NCBI GenBank assembly: GCA_003013855.2
Contig: ML058453.1
Coordinates: 6,751,861 to 6,815,860, forward strand
Direction of reading: 5' to 3'
From: Liriodendron chinense
Lineage: Eukaryota; Streptophyta; Magnoliopsida; Magnoliales; Magnoliaceae
Length of the DNA: 64,000 nucleotides
The notes under the pieces are model-generated. The model saw only the letters and a program-made list of their open reading frames with translations, did not search any database and had not been told where the DNA came from. Shown one piece after another: positions 35,226 through 48,200 of the stretch; position 1 is the stretch's first letter, and each line of letters starts with the position of its first letter. A program made the translations under genes and the position numbers.

Positions 35226-35480
35226 TCTGTGCTAGGGCGGCGGGCGTTGACGCTGTGCTACGACGACGGGCATGAGCACCGACGGGCAAGGACATCGTGC
35301 TACGGTGATGGGCGTGGGCACCATGCTTAGGCAGCGGGCAGGGACGCCGTGCTGAGTGTGGCGGCAGACAGGGACGCCACGCTTGGTAGGCAGGGTTTGG
35401 GCACCGACGCGTGAGGGCGGCGGGCCATGAGCGGAGCCGTGCTTAGGACTCGGAGGAGGCGAAAGTCGCCTCCATTACTT
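35226..35480. repeat. GC-rich degenerate minisatellite
   Basis: Units of roughly 26-42 bp each start with GTGCT or a variant (GTGCTAGGGCGGCGGGC, GTGCTACGACGACGGGC, GTGCTACGGTGATGGGC) and contain GGGCA...GACGCC or GGGCACC. About seven irregular units are visible. It is far more GC-rich than its surroundings and begins after a poly(A) run. Confidence 0.7.
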
Positions 35481-36218
35481 ACTACGCGAGCGGGCGAGTA
35501 TCCTTACCCCTGTGTTGGCAAATGGACCATGTGGAGTTTTCCAATCCATACCATTGAAGAAATACTCCGGAATCGAGACTATCCTAGCCATTTGATCAAC
35601 TTCCTACAAATTGACAGTAAAAACATTTATGCAGTGCTGCAGTGGTCCAAATTCAACAGCTAAATATGGATCAACCAGGTAGTTATTCCAATTTGGGGCC
35701 CACCAGGTGGACAATCCAGACCAATCAAAGTCAGATCAGCTATAAGGTGAAATAGGGCATCATCATGGTTTTATCGAATCAGACAATGGGCCACGGGCGT
35801 AAATGTTAAGAAGAGCTCTGGCTTGGTCTTTTTATCCATTGGTCTGCAAAAATAAAAATTAAGGGTTTGGGTGTGATAAGGAAGGGCTGTGGCATACATG
35901 CAGACCAAATTTGGACTGTCCAAATTGTGGGTCCCATTGTGGAAGGTCTGCCGAAAAGTCATATGGATTTGATGATTTTTCAGGACCCACCTTTTCAAGA
36001 AGAAATGAGAGAAGAAGATTTGAAAAAATGATTGCTTTTCTCTTCGATTATAGAATACAGTAAGAAAGTTTTTCCGAGTAACATATGTTTACAATGACTA
36101 CCAAAGAATGTGCTCTTTTCTTCTTATTTTTATTTTTTCCCAGGCAAGTCATGAAGCTTACATCCAAAAAGAATTCAACAATTGAGATGTGATACAAGAG
36201 ACTTACATGCTATTTCCT
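35481..36218 (-). other. 3' flank and probable 3' UTR of the PIP5K gene
   Basis: Directly after the kinase stop codon (minus strand). An AATAAA-type signal (complement of TTTATT at 36129-36134) lies about 85 bp beyond the stop. No other gene seen. Confidence 0.45.
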
Positions 36219-39200
36219 TCATATGTCCTCTGGAAAAACTTTCTCCAAGAAATTGATGAATCGCCTTGAATACATTTTAGGTTCGACAGCGGATATCGTG
36301 AGAGGGTCGAACTGCAGCGACTTGTAAGCATGCTCGATTTTCTTAGTCATGTTGTATTCCTGCAATATGTCAATGATGCCGAGATAAAGAACAACATCGT
36401 AGACTTCAAAGAGATCAACCTCATTCGATTCCACACCATTCGATTCCGCACCATTGAGTGGAAGCTTTCGATTAGCTTGAGCCGGCATGTTTACTCCTAG
36501 TTGCACCCGCAACCTGCAGCAGCAAGCAACAATTGAGAAGACACAGACCCAAGTCTAGTACACTACTATTTTGATGATACATGCTTGAAAGGAGATGAGA
36601 GTCTTTGTTGCACGTTGCTAAAATAATATTCAGTGATTTGGTTACTATACCCAATGTTTTAAATATCAACGACATCGGCCGAGATATCCCACGATATATC
36701 TTGAATTCCACCTTTGTGATACGAAACACACTTGTATTGCCGATATATCCCACACGTTCGATCCGGTGAGCATTTTCAATTTCCAATCCCTTTTTTTTGT
36801 TGAAATTATGTTAAATCAGTGCCAAATGGTTATAAATCCATTGGTTCTTCATCTTTTGCATGAAAATCATGGAGTTGGAGCTTTGATTTCGATATCCATT
36901 GGTTCTTCATGTTCTCCATTTTTTTTCGAAGTTCTCCTTCAACCAACTGTCAATTTAGACTAATTTCAAAGTATTTAGAAGTATTTGATGAAATGATCAT
37001 CACATACACTCTAATTTCAAATTTTGAGTGTAGGTTTTGAAACTTCCCTAATTTCTCCCAAATTGCTTGCAATGTTGCACTCTAAACATGAAATCAAAGC
37101 ATGTATGAGGGCTGATCTACTGATTTGTTAAGTCCTTGTCAATTTTCGAAAAATAAAAATCATTTTTAATTAAAAATTAATTAAAAAAACTACTAAAATA
37201 TTTTTTGAAATTTCACTTCAACCAGCTGTCAATTGAGACTAATTTCAAAGTATTTAGGAGTGTCTGATGAAATGATCATCACATATGCCCTAAATGTTAT
37301 GCATTCAATTTGAATATAGTTGTATTAGTTTAGTCAAACAACGCATAGCTTAGGACCCTATACAAAGGAAACCTATTATGTGCACTTCTTTTTTAAGATA
37401 TTATGATTTAAAAGTGTGCATTAATGTCCTTTTTAACAATCCTTGAAGTTTCATTGAAAAATTCAACCATTTTCCCAATGTTTTTTCCCATGTTTCCCAA
37501 AAAGTGGAATAAATTACCCGATACAAACGATATATCCTGTATGATAACCAATATGTATCTGTATCCCAAGGATGCGATACGTAACGCGATACCGATATTT
37601 CGGATTGACGAAGGGCAGATTTGGATGTACCCAGAATCAAAATTGGTTCGGCGATTTTTGACGATATGATGCACATGTTGTTTGGGTCGCAGGAAAAATG
37701 GAACCAGCATCAGGCGGGCTTCACTGTTCCCACTTTTTCCTGCCCCAATAGACAACACACTCGGAGCTGGTTCTTATCTCGCTAATATTTAGACGTAGCA
37801 CATCCCAAATACACCCTAAAAGAAGATTGCATTGGTAATGTTTAGGAGAGACCAACAGTATAATGGTTATGTTAAAAAGGTATACTTGGATTATCTGGGT
37901 ATTTCTGAAGCTAAATCCTTTTCCAGCATTCGAAAAAAAAAAAAACACCACTGTTAAGTAGAAAGCATGAAAGATCATCATGACATGGTCCACAGCTACA
38001 TTCTCGGTGAAATTCAGAATGAAATCGCTAGCTAAGTTTGCCAAAATTAGCTTGCAGTTGGGTTTCAGAGCGAGCTTAGTTTGGAGTAGATAGCTGCCTT
38101 CAGGTGTCAGGTTTCAGATATCTACCCTTCAAATTGAAGGCTCTAAAAAAAAAGGAAGGAGAAGGCCAAAAAGGAAGTGCGAGGTGGTAGTGAGAAAAGA
38201 CCTGAAGAATTATGGTCTAACTGAAGTTATAGCCCTTGATAGAGTGGAATGGCGGAAAAGGATTCATGTAGCCGCCGACCCCATTTAATTGGGATAAGGC
38301 CTAGATGATGATTTAATGAACTTTCTGGAATTGGAGAAGACAATTATTCTTCTATTGGGGTTGGAAAAAGTAACTACCTTCCAGTACCCGGCAGAAGAAG
38401 GTCAACTTCCTCATCACCTGCAGCTGATGCTCTCAACGTGCTACCTCTAATGTGAGAACCTGGCAAGGCACTGACAGAGCCTGGTTCGTGGGCAACCAAC
38501 AACAGACCCTTTGGAGGAATCACAAGCTCACCTTGGAAGGATGCATCTACTGCACCATACAGTCAAGGAAAAAGTAATCAGCGCGATATCCATTTACTCG
38601 TTAGTGAAGAAATCATAAAAGGATATTATTCAGCACACAGCTGCGTAGTAGTGAATAGAAGACATTGTAACAGGTAGCTACTTGCGTGCACACGCGCAAA
38701 TGTTTATATGTATGCATGTATGCATGTATGTATATGGGAAATGTTACTCTCCCTCCTTCAAGGGGGACATTACCAACATCCTCCAGGCTTTTAAGTGGAG
38801 CATGAGAGAGAGCCAATCATCGACCCAGATTGCACATTTGTCCATTCCAAAGGGCAAACATGGTGCAAAATATCACGCCAATCCAACAATCCTAAGCATT
38901 TCAATGTGGGCCATTTTCCGGTGCCATCTTTTTTCTAACGAGCTGCAGATTGGATGGTTAGCATCATCCAACCAAAGCTCTCCTTTCAAATCATAAGCAA
39001 CCCATAGTGCAGATAGATGTTTAAAGATGATGATTGGAATTATTTTGTTCTCCTTTTTTCATGCTATCGATTATTAGATGTTTAGCATCATATGATCATT
39101 GTGATATTTGTAGAATGGCTTGCCCCCAGAAGTATATGAATGAATGGACAATCAGAACTGATGATTGGCCATCCCATGTGTCAATTAAAAACTATAAGGA

Positions 39201-42200
39201 CATTGTTAACATTCCTATGAGGGTGGAATATTTCCATTCTTGTGAGGGTGGGATATTTGCATAGATACACATGTCATGCATACCGATCGTCCATTCGTGT
39301 TGTGGCCTCATTGTGGATGGAGCATACAGTAAAATGAGACTTACAGATTGTCTTAAAAATTTGACTTTGCCCATTAACTAGAAGATTATGACATCTAATC
39401 AGTCTGATTTTCCAGCCCTGTTTTATCCACGTTGGCCCCATGATTTAGATGACTTGGAACCTGATCTCCACTGCATGTGGGGCCCATGTGGGGTAATTGG
39501 AACTGTTCACAACAAGCTTTATAATGACCATTATAATGGAAGTGGTCACTCTATGTTGTGTTAGGTAACTACAAACGCCTGTGAAATAACATCGATCATT
39601 GTCTAAACAACTACCTCTATATAACAGGCCATCACTTACACAGGACACGGTCCTATAATGCTGTTAAATTATGGAATCTAATCTTACTTTTCCGTAAGAA
39701 AGACATAGCTGTTATATTTTCATGGGCCCAACTTGTTCGATTTTACCATTTTCACATTTTTTCCATTCATAATAGGTTTTATGTTATATATGGCAACACC
39801 AATCTATAAGGTCTCAAAAGTCATGACAAAGTGCTTTTAAACCATGTTGTTCAGTCAGTGGCCTCAACATGGATGGGTCATGGTACAAAAAATCAAATTG
39901 ATATGACTGAGTGGTTAAATGGTTGCAAGCACCGTAAAACTCGCCAATGTGTCATGGTGGACATTGGGTTAGGGTAACTGTCTTCTCCCTAAATCATTAC
40001 CTATGGAGAGAGAACAAGTTGAGCACACATGCATCAGATAGTGAAAGACAGAAATACTCTATATAATCAAAAGACTTCCAATCACCTACAAGCTAACAAT
40101 GCTCAAAGCCCCATTCAGGATCGAAATCATATGATTCGAATTAAATTGTAAAATACATATTCAAGATTGCCACTTGCATCATAATCATACGGAAGCAGAT
40201 GTAGTAAACCAATTTTGAAAAATAAATTGTAAAATACATTTTCAAGATTGGCAATTGCATCAGTTTTATGATAATCATATGGAAATAGATGTAGTACACC
40301 ATTTGACTGGTATGATCCCATTATTCGCATCAGAACCACACAATTTCTGTCAATCTTCCCTGATATCACATTTTAGTATTCAATTTCTAGAAGCTAATTT
40401 GCTTTGGAAAGATCATTTTGGACAGTTGAAACTGTTTCAGTCTTTTCAACAGATCCTGACAACTATCCTTGGTTCAATTAAACTGCGACTGTGATTGAAA
40501 GCGGGGAGATTTTTCTATTAAAAATAGAGTTATTGGAAGTGGGAAGATATCAACTGTGTTGGACTCACTGACAAGCCACTTAGTTTCTCTGACTCATTTG
40601 AACACTCAGTTTTTTGTCACTAATCAGTAGTAATGAGGCACACCCAGTAGCATGAGTGATAAGTGGCCTCGATATGAGGAACCATGGGTAGCTGGTGACT
40701 TAAATACCATTTGGATAGCTGGAGAACACCAATGGTAACTAGCCAAGTATAAAGAGATCGTTGGGTTTGTATTATGAATGGAACTTGTCGATCTTCCTTG
40801 GAAAGGTAAGTACACCTGAACCACATTCAAAATCCCTTTTGTGCATAAGGCGTTGTTTTTATGTTGTTGCTGAAATGAGAGAAATTTTCGCTTTTCCCTT
40901 CCTGCAGATTGTAAACCATCTCATAGCACTAGTCATGTATGTCAGCACTAGAAGGTGATCTGCATAAGCCACTGCCTCTCCATTATGGTTAAATCCGACT
41001 TCCTCATGACAAATGTTGTTGTCATCAAAGCTTCACTCCAAAAGTTAATAGGTATAAAGAAGAAACAAATGTGTGTTTTAACAAGAGTTTTGGGGTTTGA
41101 GTACCCATAGGTGGTGAAATCCCAATACGGCGTGAGTGCGGGGGTGGGTGTGTGGGGTGCACGTGCAAAAAAAAAAAAAAAATGTGTTGTAAATCTCACC
41201 ATGTAAACATAGGAGTATTAATGGGATGGGCCAAGGCCAAACAAATTCAAATAGTTGAATAAGCCCGGTCAAACAGGCCTTGCATGACTGATCCAAAATT
41301 TGGACCCAGACCAACTCGAAATGCGTATATTGTCCAATTGCATCCTACTGCAAGTCCATTTTGCAAAGGCATATAATATATGGTGGTCTTGTATCGCACT
41401 ACTCAAAGAATTCATAAACCATATAAGATGGCATTCACTATTCATATCTGTTAATTCTAAGCATTCTCTCCATCTGATTTTGTTCACTAATTTGTAAGTC
41501 TGGAATTGCTTCATGGTTTCTGATTTTCTGTGCAATAGTACATGTCCATGCACATTGATAATAATCGACAAAATGAAGGGGGTAAAAAAGAATAATTCTA
41601 CTTCTTGCACTCATTGGACCATTAGCTAGAATGAGCAAAGTAACCATTGGATTGCTAAGCTTTATGAATGTCTATTGTAAAAATATGTACTCAGTGTGGT
41701 CGTTGCATTATTGTTTTAGGCAAAAGTTTGTGTGTATTATTTTTCCCTGAGAAATCAAAGTAATGAAGGTGCACGCACACCCACACACGCATGCTCGCAT
41801 GCGCCCACACATGCCACAGACACAAAAACCAGGGTCCTAGAAAAGACAAATGAAGTTATACTCATATTGATAAGAGGTATTTACCATCATCGGCGGGTGA
41901 AGTGGAAAGATCTTGCAGTGTATCTTGAGGTTCCACAAGGGCCTTCAAATGTTCAGGAGCTCTAAAATGTAGTCCCAGCAGCAGGCTATAATCAATTATG
42001 CACTGTGACTCTAGAAACATACAATCCAGAGAGATTTGTCTGCACATAATAAACTATAGTGATAATAATGAAAATATCTTACCCACAAGAACAGAATCCA
42101 GAACAAAACTATAATAATAATGAAAATATCTTGCCCACAAGAACAGAATCCAGAACAAAACTATAATAATAATGAAAATATCTTGCCCACAAGAACAGAA

Positions 42201-45200
42201 TCCAGAACAAAACTATATCTTGATATGTGTAACTGCTGGCAACAAAATAATCCTACTTAATTGATGAAAAGACCACAGGATATGCATCATCACATGTTTG
42301 AAAGCATATTAAAAACTTCAACAGGTGCTAGTTATGATGATTTTGGGAGACTAAACCATTCCACAATATGCACTGTTGAGAAGATATGTGAGCTTGGTCT
42401 TTTGTTTGGAATAAGATGGATGAGATTTAGGCCCATTTCTACATATTTGATCAGTGTAAGAAGATGATGGACATTGTAAAACTAACCATAGCACTAAATC
42501 ACTTGTTAGGCATAACTCATAAACATTCCAAAATATGCACTGCGTCAGTTTGGGAGGTCTGTTTGTACACTCGATCAGAGTAATAAGATGCTGGCCATTG
42601 TATAACTGTTTTGAACTGACCAAATATAGATTTGGACTTGACTCGCAGTTCTAGTGGATCATCTTCAAGGAGAATACAAACCCGGGTATGTTTGTAGTCC
42701 CTCGTTTATTGGTTGAGTTAACAAACACAACTATCATTGAATCACTCAAAATTCAGGGAGATTCTGTAGTGTCCACATAGACTCCCCCCATCTGCAGCAC
42801 TAACATTTTCTCCTCCGTCATGCAATCTTACAACTGTTTTATGTCTCTGATGGCTAAATCAGCACCTCATACCCTAAGCCCCATGGAGTTTTACATCAGC
42901 TTCCTCGACAGACTGTCCAGAAGCCTCAAGACATGGTACTTCTTCAGGCTTGGAATTCCAACTGCGGAGCATCACACCATGTTAAGAAACCATGCTCCAA
43001 GGAGTCGGAGACGCATCAGGCATTTTATGCAGAAAAAGGGATAGCACTTGCATGCCAGAGAAAGCAAAAGGAGAGAAACAGAGGAAGAGAAAGGCATAGG
43101 AGGAAGAACTTGATGGAAAACAAATCTGGATCTAATCTAAGATAAAAACAACAAGAAAGAAGATAGGCGGACACACAACAAACGAAGGGAAGGGAATGTA
43201 GAGCGGGTGGTGAATGGAATGTCAGCTTTCTGAACATTGAGACATAATGAAGCCTACCATTGAAACCAAGTCCAACAGCTCTGAACGCCACATGAAACAT
43301 AGCTGTGCAGTCAACAATGGGATCTGGGGCATGGTGTGCCGTAAAGGCCATTATGTAAAGGTACCAGTGGCAATCATTACACGTTATGGGGTCGTAAAGG
43401 CCATAACGGCCGTTACGGAAAAAAATGACCCGTAAAGGCCGTTACTGCCCCCGTAACAGCCCGTTATGTCCCTCGTAAAGGCCGTAACAGCCCCATAATG
43501 GACCGTACAGGGCAGATACGGGGTTTTCAGGTTTTTTTTTCAATAAAAAAAAGAGGTCGTAACAGCCCGTTATGGCCCCTGTAACAGCCGTTACACCTCA
43601 TATCATAAAGGTAATGGTGATGGCAGTTAACCGTTACCCGTTACGGAATACCCTGATCTGGGGAGCAACAATTCTCAAAGATGCCAAGAAGTAGGCAGCT
43701 AGGGAAGAAAATTATAGAGCAACCTTAAATACTTAAAAAGTATATTTTCTTAATAAAATTATGACATTAACTCATTCCTCATTCTATCATATGAGGCAGT
43801 TGGCATGGCCATTCACAAAGTTCAGAAGGCCTTGTAAGATTGTTCTGAAGAATTTACCAATGATAACTTGGCTGTTTACGGACTTGAACTGCATAATAGA
43901 GTTTATAATCCATGGAACACTGCAATATAACAGGCTTCAAAGTTACCATTTTCAATATTTTGGGTCGATATTCCACATGAGTGGAGAGATTGAGACAGAT
44001 GTTGCTCATAGCATTAGAGCTGGGTGTGTGAAGTGGAGATGTGCCTATGGAGTTTTGAGTGCAACATAGCAATTGAACAAAAGGGAAATTTTATAGCATA
44101 GCTATAAGACCAGTCATGCTTTATGGGACCGAATGTTGGTAGTTAAGGAGCAACATGTTCATAGGATGAGCCTAGCTGACATGAGGATGATAATATGGAC
44201 GAGTGGAAAGACGAAGAAGGATAGAATAAAACTGAATGAAATTTGAAGGAACTTGGGAGTAGCAAAAATAGGTAATAAGATGAGGGAAGGTAGACTTTGA
44301 TGGTTTGACCATGCCACATGAGACCAAGAACTATGCCAGTTAGAAACAAGGATTTCCATATCCATTACAATACAGCTGTAAAGGCCAATATGTAACAGCC
44401 TGTAATCGTTACGCAATATAGGTGTGAAACGAGCCAGTTGGTTTTTTGGGTCGTATCGGCCGTTACGGGGCATAACGACCATTACCCCCATAATGGTCAC
44501 TTCTTTTATATTTAAATCCATTTTTTCACTTTAGGATTAAAACTATACATTGAAGTGATTTGGGAAAATAGAATATCCAAGGGTCATTTTTTTCAAAAAA
44601 TCGGGAGAAGTGTTATTTATACATTTTTCCCCCCAATTTATAGTTCTAATGCTTGATTGTGATGTGTAAATATTAGAGACACATAACCATGTTCATAAAT
44701 TCACCAGACAACCAGATACAACACTCTGACCAAGGAGTGGACCGTTATGCTACCATAAACATGTTCAAAACAAATAAATGAATCCATATATTTGGAACAT
44801 TTACATTATTCTGGATTTTTTAAATAATTTTTCAGAATTTTTCAAGCAAATTTTTTTTTTCCCAACCATTACGGGGGTCATAACAGTCGTTACACCTCCA
44901 GATCGGCTGTTACGGCCAATACAAGTATTAGTAACGGTGGTGACCGTTACGATCACCGTTACCGATACCGAATACTTTGGTTAGAAAGAATGAGTTGGTT
45001 CAAGTTGAATGCTCTAAAAGGGCATGGAGAAGGCCTTGAAGGACATAGGTGGTGGCAATGAAAGACTTGGATGTCCTATGGTTTAACTAAAGATATGGTC
45101 CTTAATAGTGGAATGGCCGGATAGGATTTGGTAAACATAGATGACTAAATAAAGGGATTGTAAGATTTCAGGTTTCCCCAAATTTATAATATCATTCACT

Positions 45201-48200
45201 CTAGTCTGAATGATAACCAGTACTTCACCATAGAAAGATATAGTCAAGTGAAACATAACAATGGTGGCATTTCACAAGTCAATCAAATCAATAAATATCT
45301 TACTTGAAAAGGGAGTCACGCCAGGATTTTTCCAAATGAAATACATATGACAAATCAAGATCTTTCAATGTGGTGCACTCGTCAATTTTACACTTGTTTG
45401 TAGATCTTCCTTGAGATGATCCTTTTAAATCATAACGACGGTGGATTCGTAGTTCTGTGCAGAACATATTTCCCATCACTACAAAGCGGACCTGCAAAAG
45501 ATAGGCATGTATAAGCAATGCCAATGCTGATCACAAGAAAAATATATAAAGTTAAAATAATAGAGGACCATATACCTTTCGTCTACCTTTCAGCATTATT
45601 CGATGAACCCCAAAAAATTTTGTTATGAGGGTATTGTCATAGGCGCCCACATGATTGTAATAGTTAGGAAGCATCTTCAATAGAATCTGCACAACAAAAA
45701 TTATCAATCAACAACCTTTCCAGACTAAGGATATCAATTCAAACTCTGAACTATTGATTCAAATTTCTGTCTTCTATTCCAGTAAAAATATCAAAAAAAG
45801 AATAACTAAAATCAATTTAGCACACATTTAAATCTTGTCCATGATATTTGTTAAAATTACATGACAATTAAACAAGAGATCATTTGATGATGCATGCAGG
45901 AAACCTTGTCATGTGGAAGGACAAGAAGCAATCAGCTTCAGCATGATCTTGAGTGAGAGCAGAGTATGGAGCTAGACATCCACTTCTTGCAAGACTTGAG
46001 GCCCTCAAAAATCCAGTGTGATTGTGGTTTTTGGCTCATTTCTTAGGCATTTGATTGCTGGATATTTCTTTCTGGGTGGCTGATTTGCCTTAATTTGTGC
46101 AGACATTGATTTTTATGGTTCATTGTCTTCTTCTCATAGGATATTGCTCTTATTCATATCTTGACATTCAATGCCTTTAATTATGGAAGAATGTAATCAA
46201 CTGAGGTTTCTTAATCCACTAATTAGATCAAAAGATGATACCATTATTGTAATAACAGTAACTGTTGCAGAGGCACAAAATTCTAATCAAACTTATTGCA
46301 ATAAAGAAGCTTCTGAATGGAGCCAAACCTTCAGTTCAGATTTTATTAAAGTCTTTATCACAAATCTTTCATCTTGCGAGAGATAGAATATGCTGCCACT
46401 TTTCCCTGGGGAAGAAAGCTCTCTCAAACCATCACAATCACATATGGACATCATGTAATCTGCAGCATCTATCTTGAACATTTCTCTCAGATTCCTGGAA
46501 AAAATAAAAGATGATTTTTTCAAACACCTTTACATACAATCCTTCTAACAGATAGCCAAGTTTTCTCAAAGTTGCAAAATGAATTATATAAATCTAAACT
46601 CATTAGAACTACATATCTGAATTAAGGTCCTATTACAGGTTGTCGGATCTCCCTCAAGAAATTCGAGGGGCCATTTTCCTCGATAAGGTCGGCCTAGGGA
46701 ATGTTTGTAAGGGGTGAGGGTAGCTTTCGCCCTTTCGGCGGTTTTGGTAATGTTGCCTACATGATAGGCGGTCCCAGGCTTAAAAAATTTGAGTCTGGGG
46801 CAGCCCAAATCTGTAATCAGGGGTTTACAGCCTTTCTTTTTTTCAATGGGATATCAATTAAAAAAGAAAATCCTACTATCTTGGATATTCTTTTTATAAA
46901 AAGTATTAGAAGAAAAAACTAGGGGGTTTGGATTCTCCAAAGCATCCCTTGTGTAAACGAAGAAGCTTACAGAAAGGTGCGATTTTCCAATGCATTTCTT
47001 TCACTCCCACTCGAAATAAAAGGGACAGGGGCTATGCTCTCTGATACGAGCAGAGCCACATCCATTCAGCCAGATCATAAAGGTTTAAACATTGTTGGTA
47101 GAAAAGCCATAAAGTGGAAACAGTTTACATGTAGATTGTGAAGAAAACAAAAATGTGGGGATGGCCAACTAAAAATGTAAATTAGATGAATTAACACCTC
47201 TGAATGTAAATGATATAAAAATGTTAACTTACCAAAACAAATTGCTAAAAAAGAAGATAACCATGTGAGAAGACGTCTAAACTGAACCAATTTAATAGGT
47301 AAGTATCCAGGGCCTACGACATGAACGCTTTGAGCAAGACACTGCCTATAATCAGTGCTCGAAATATTGGTATCACGTTTCGCATCGCTCCCTTGGGATA
47401 TAGATACATATCAGTTATCGCACGGGATATATCATTTGTATCGGGTAATTTATGCCACTTTTTGGGAAACATTCGGAAAATGGTTGATTTTTTCAATGAA
47501 ACTTCAGGGATTGTTAAAAGAGGCCTTAATACACACTTTTAAATCATAGCATCTCAAAAAAGAAGTGCACATAATAGGTTTCCTTTGTATAGGATCCTAA
47601 GCTATGCGTTGTTTGACTAAACTAATGCAACTATATTCAAATTGAATGCATAACATTTAATAGTGTATGTGATAACCATTTCAGCAAACACTCCTAAATA
47701 CTTCGAAATTAGTCTCAATTGACAGCTGGTTGAAGGAAATTTTCGAAAAAAATAATATTTTAATAATTTTTAATTAAAAAATGATTTTATTTTCCGAAAA
47801 TTGACAAGGACTTAACAAATCAGTAGATCAGCCCTCATACATGCTTTATTTCATGTTTGGAGTGCAACATTGCAAGCAATTTGGGAGAAATTGGGGAAAT
47901 TTCGAATTTTCCCCAAATCGGACCACCTACACTCAAATTTTGAAAGTAGAGCGTATGCAAGGTGTCCCATAACGGTAACGGTGGCCGTAACGGCCACCAC
48001 TGTTACTGTTATGATACAGTCCATAACGGCCGTTACGGACCCCGAATTGGCCGATACGGCTCTTTTTTATTTTTTGAAAAAAACTGTTATAGGACCATTA
48101 TAGTCCGATACGAGGCCGTTACGGCCTGTTTTTTCTGTAACGGCCGTTTCGACCCCGTAACGCGTAACGGTCATGACTGTTTCCGTTATGTATCTGCCGA

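Noticed and set aside
36652..37617. Search for an 8-bp target duplication of hAT-like copy A (left flank ACTATACC).
   Set aside because: No match follows the right end, whose tip differs from copy B. The element is kept but without a claimed duplication.
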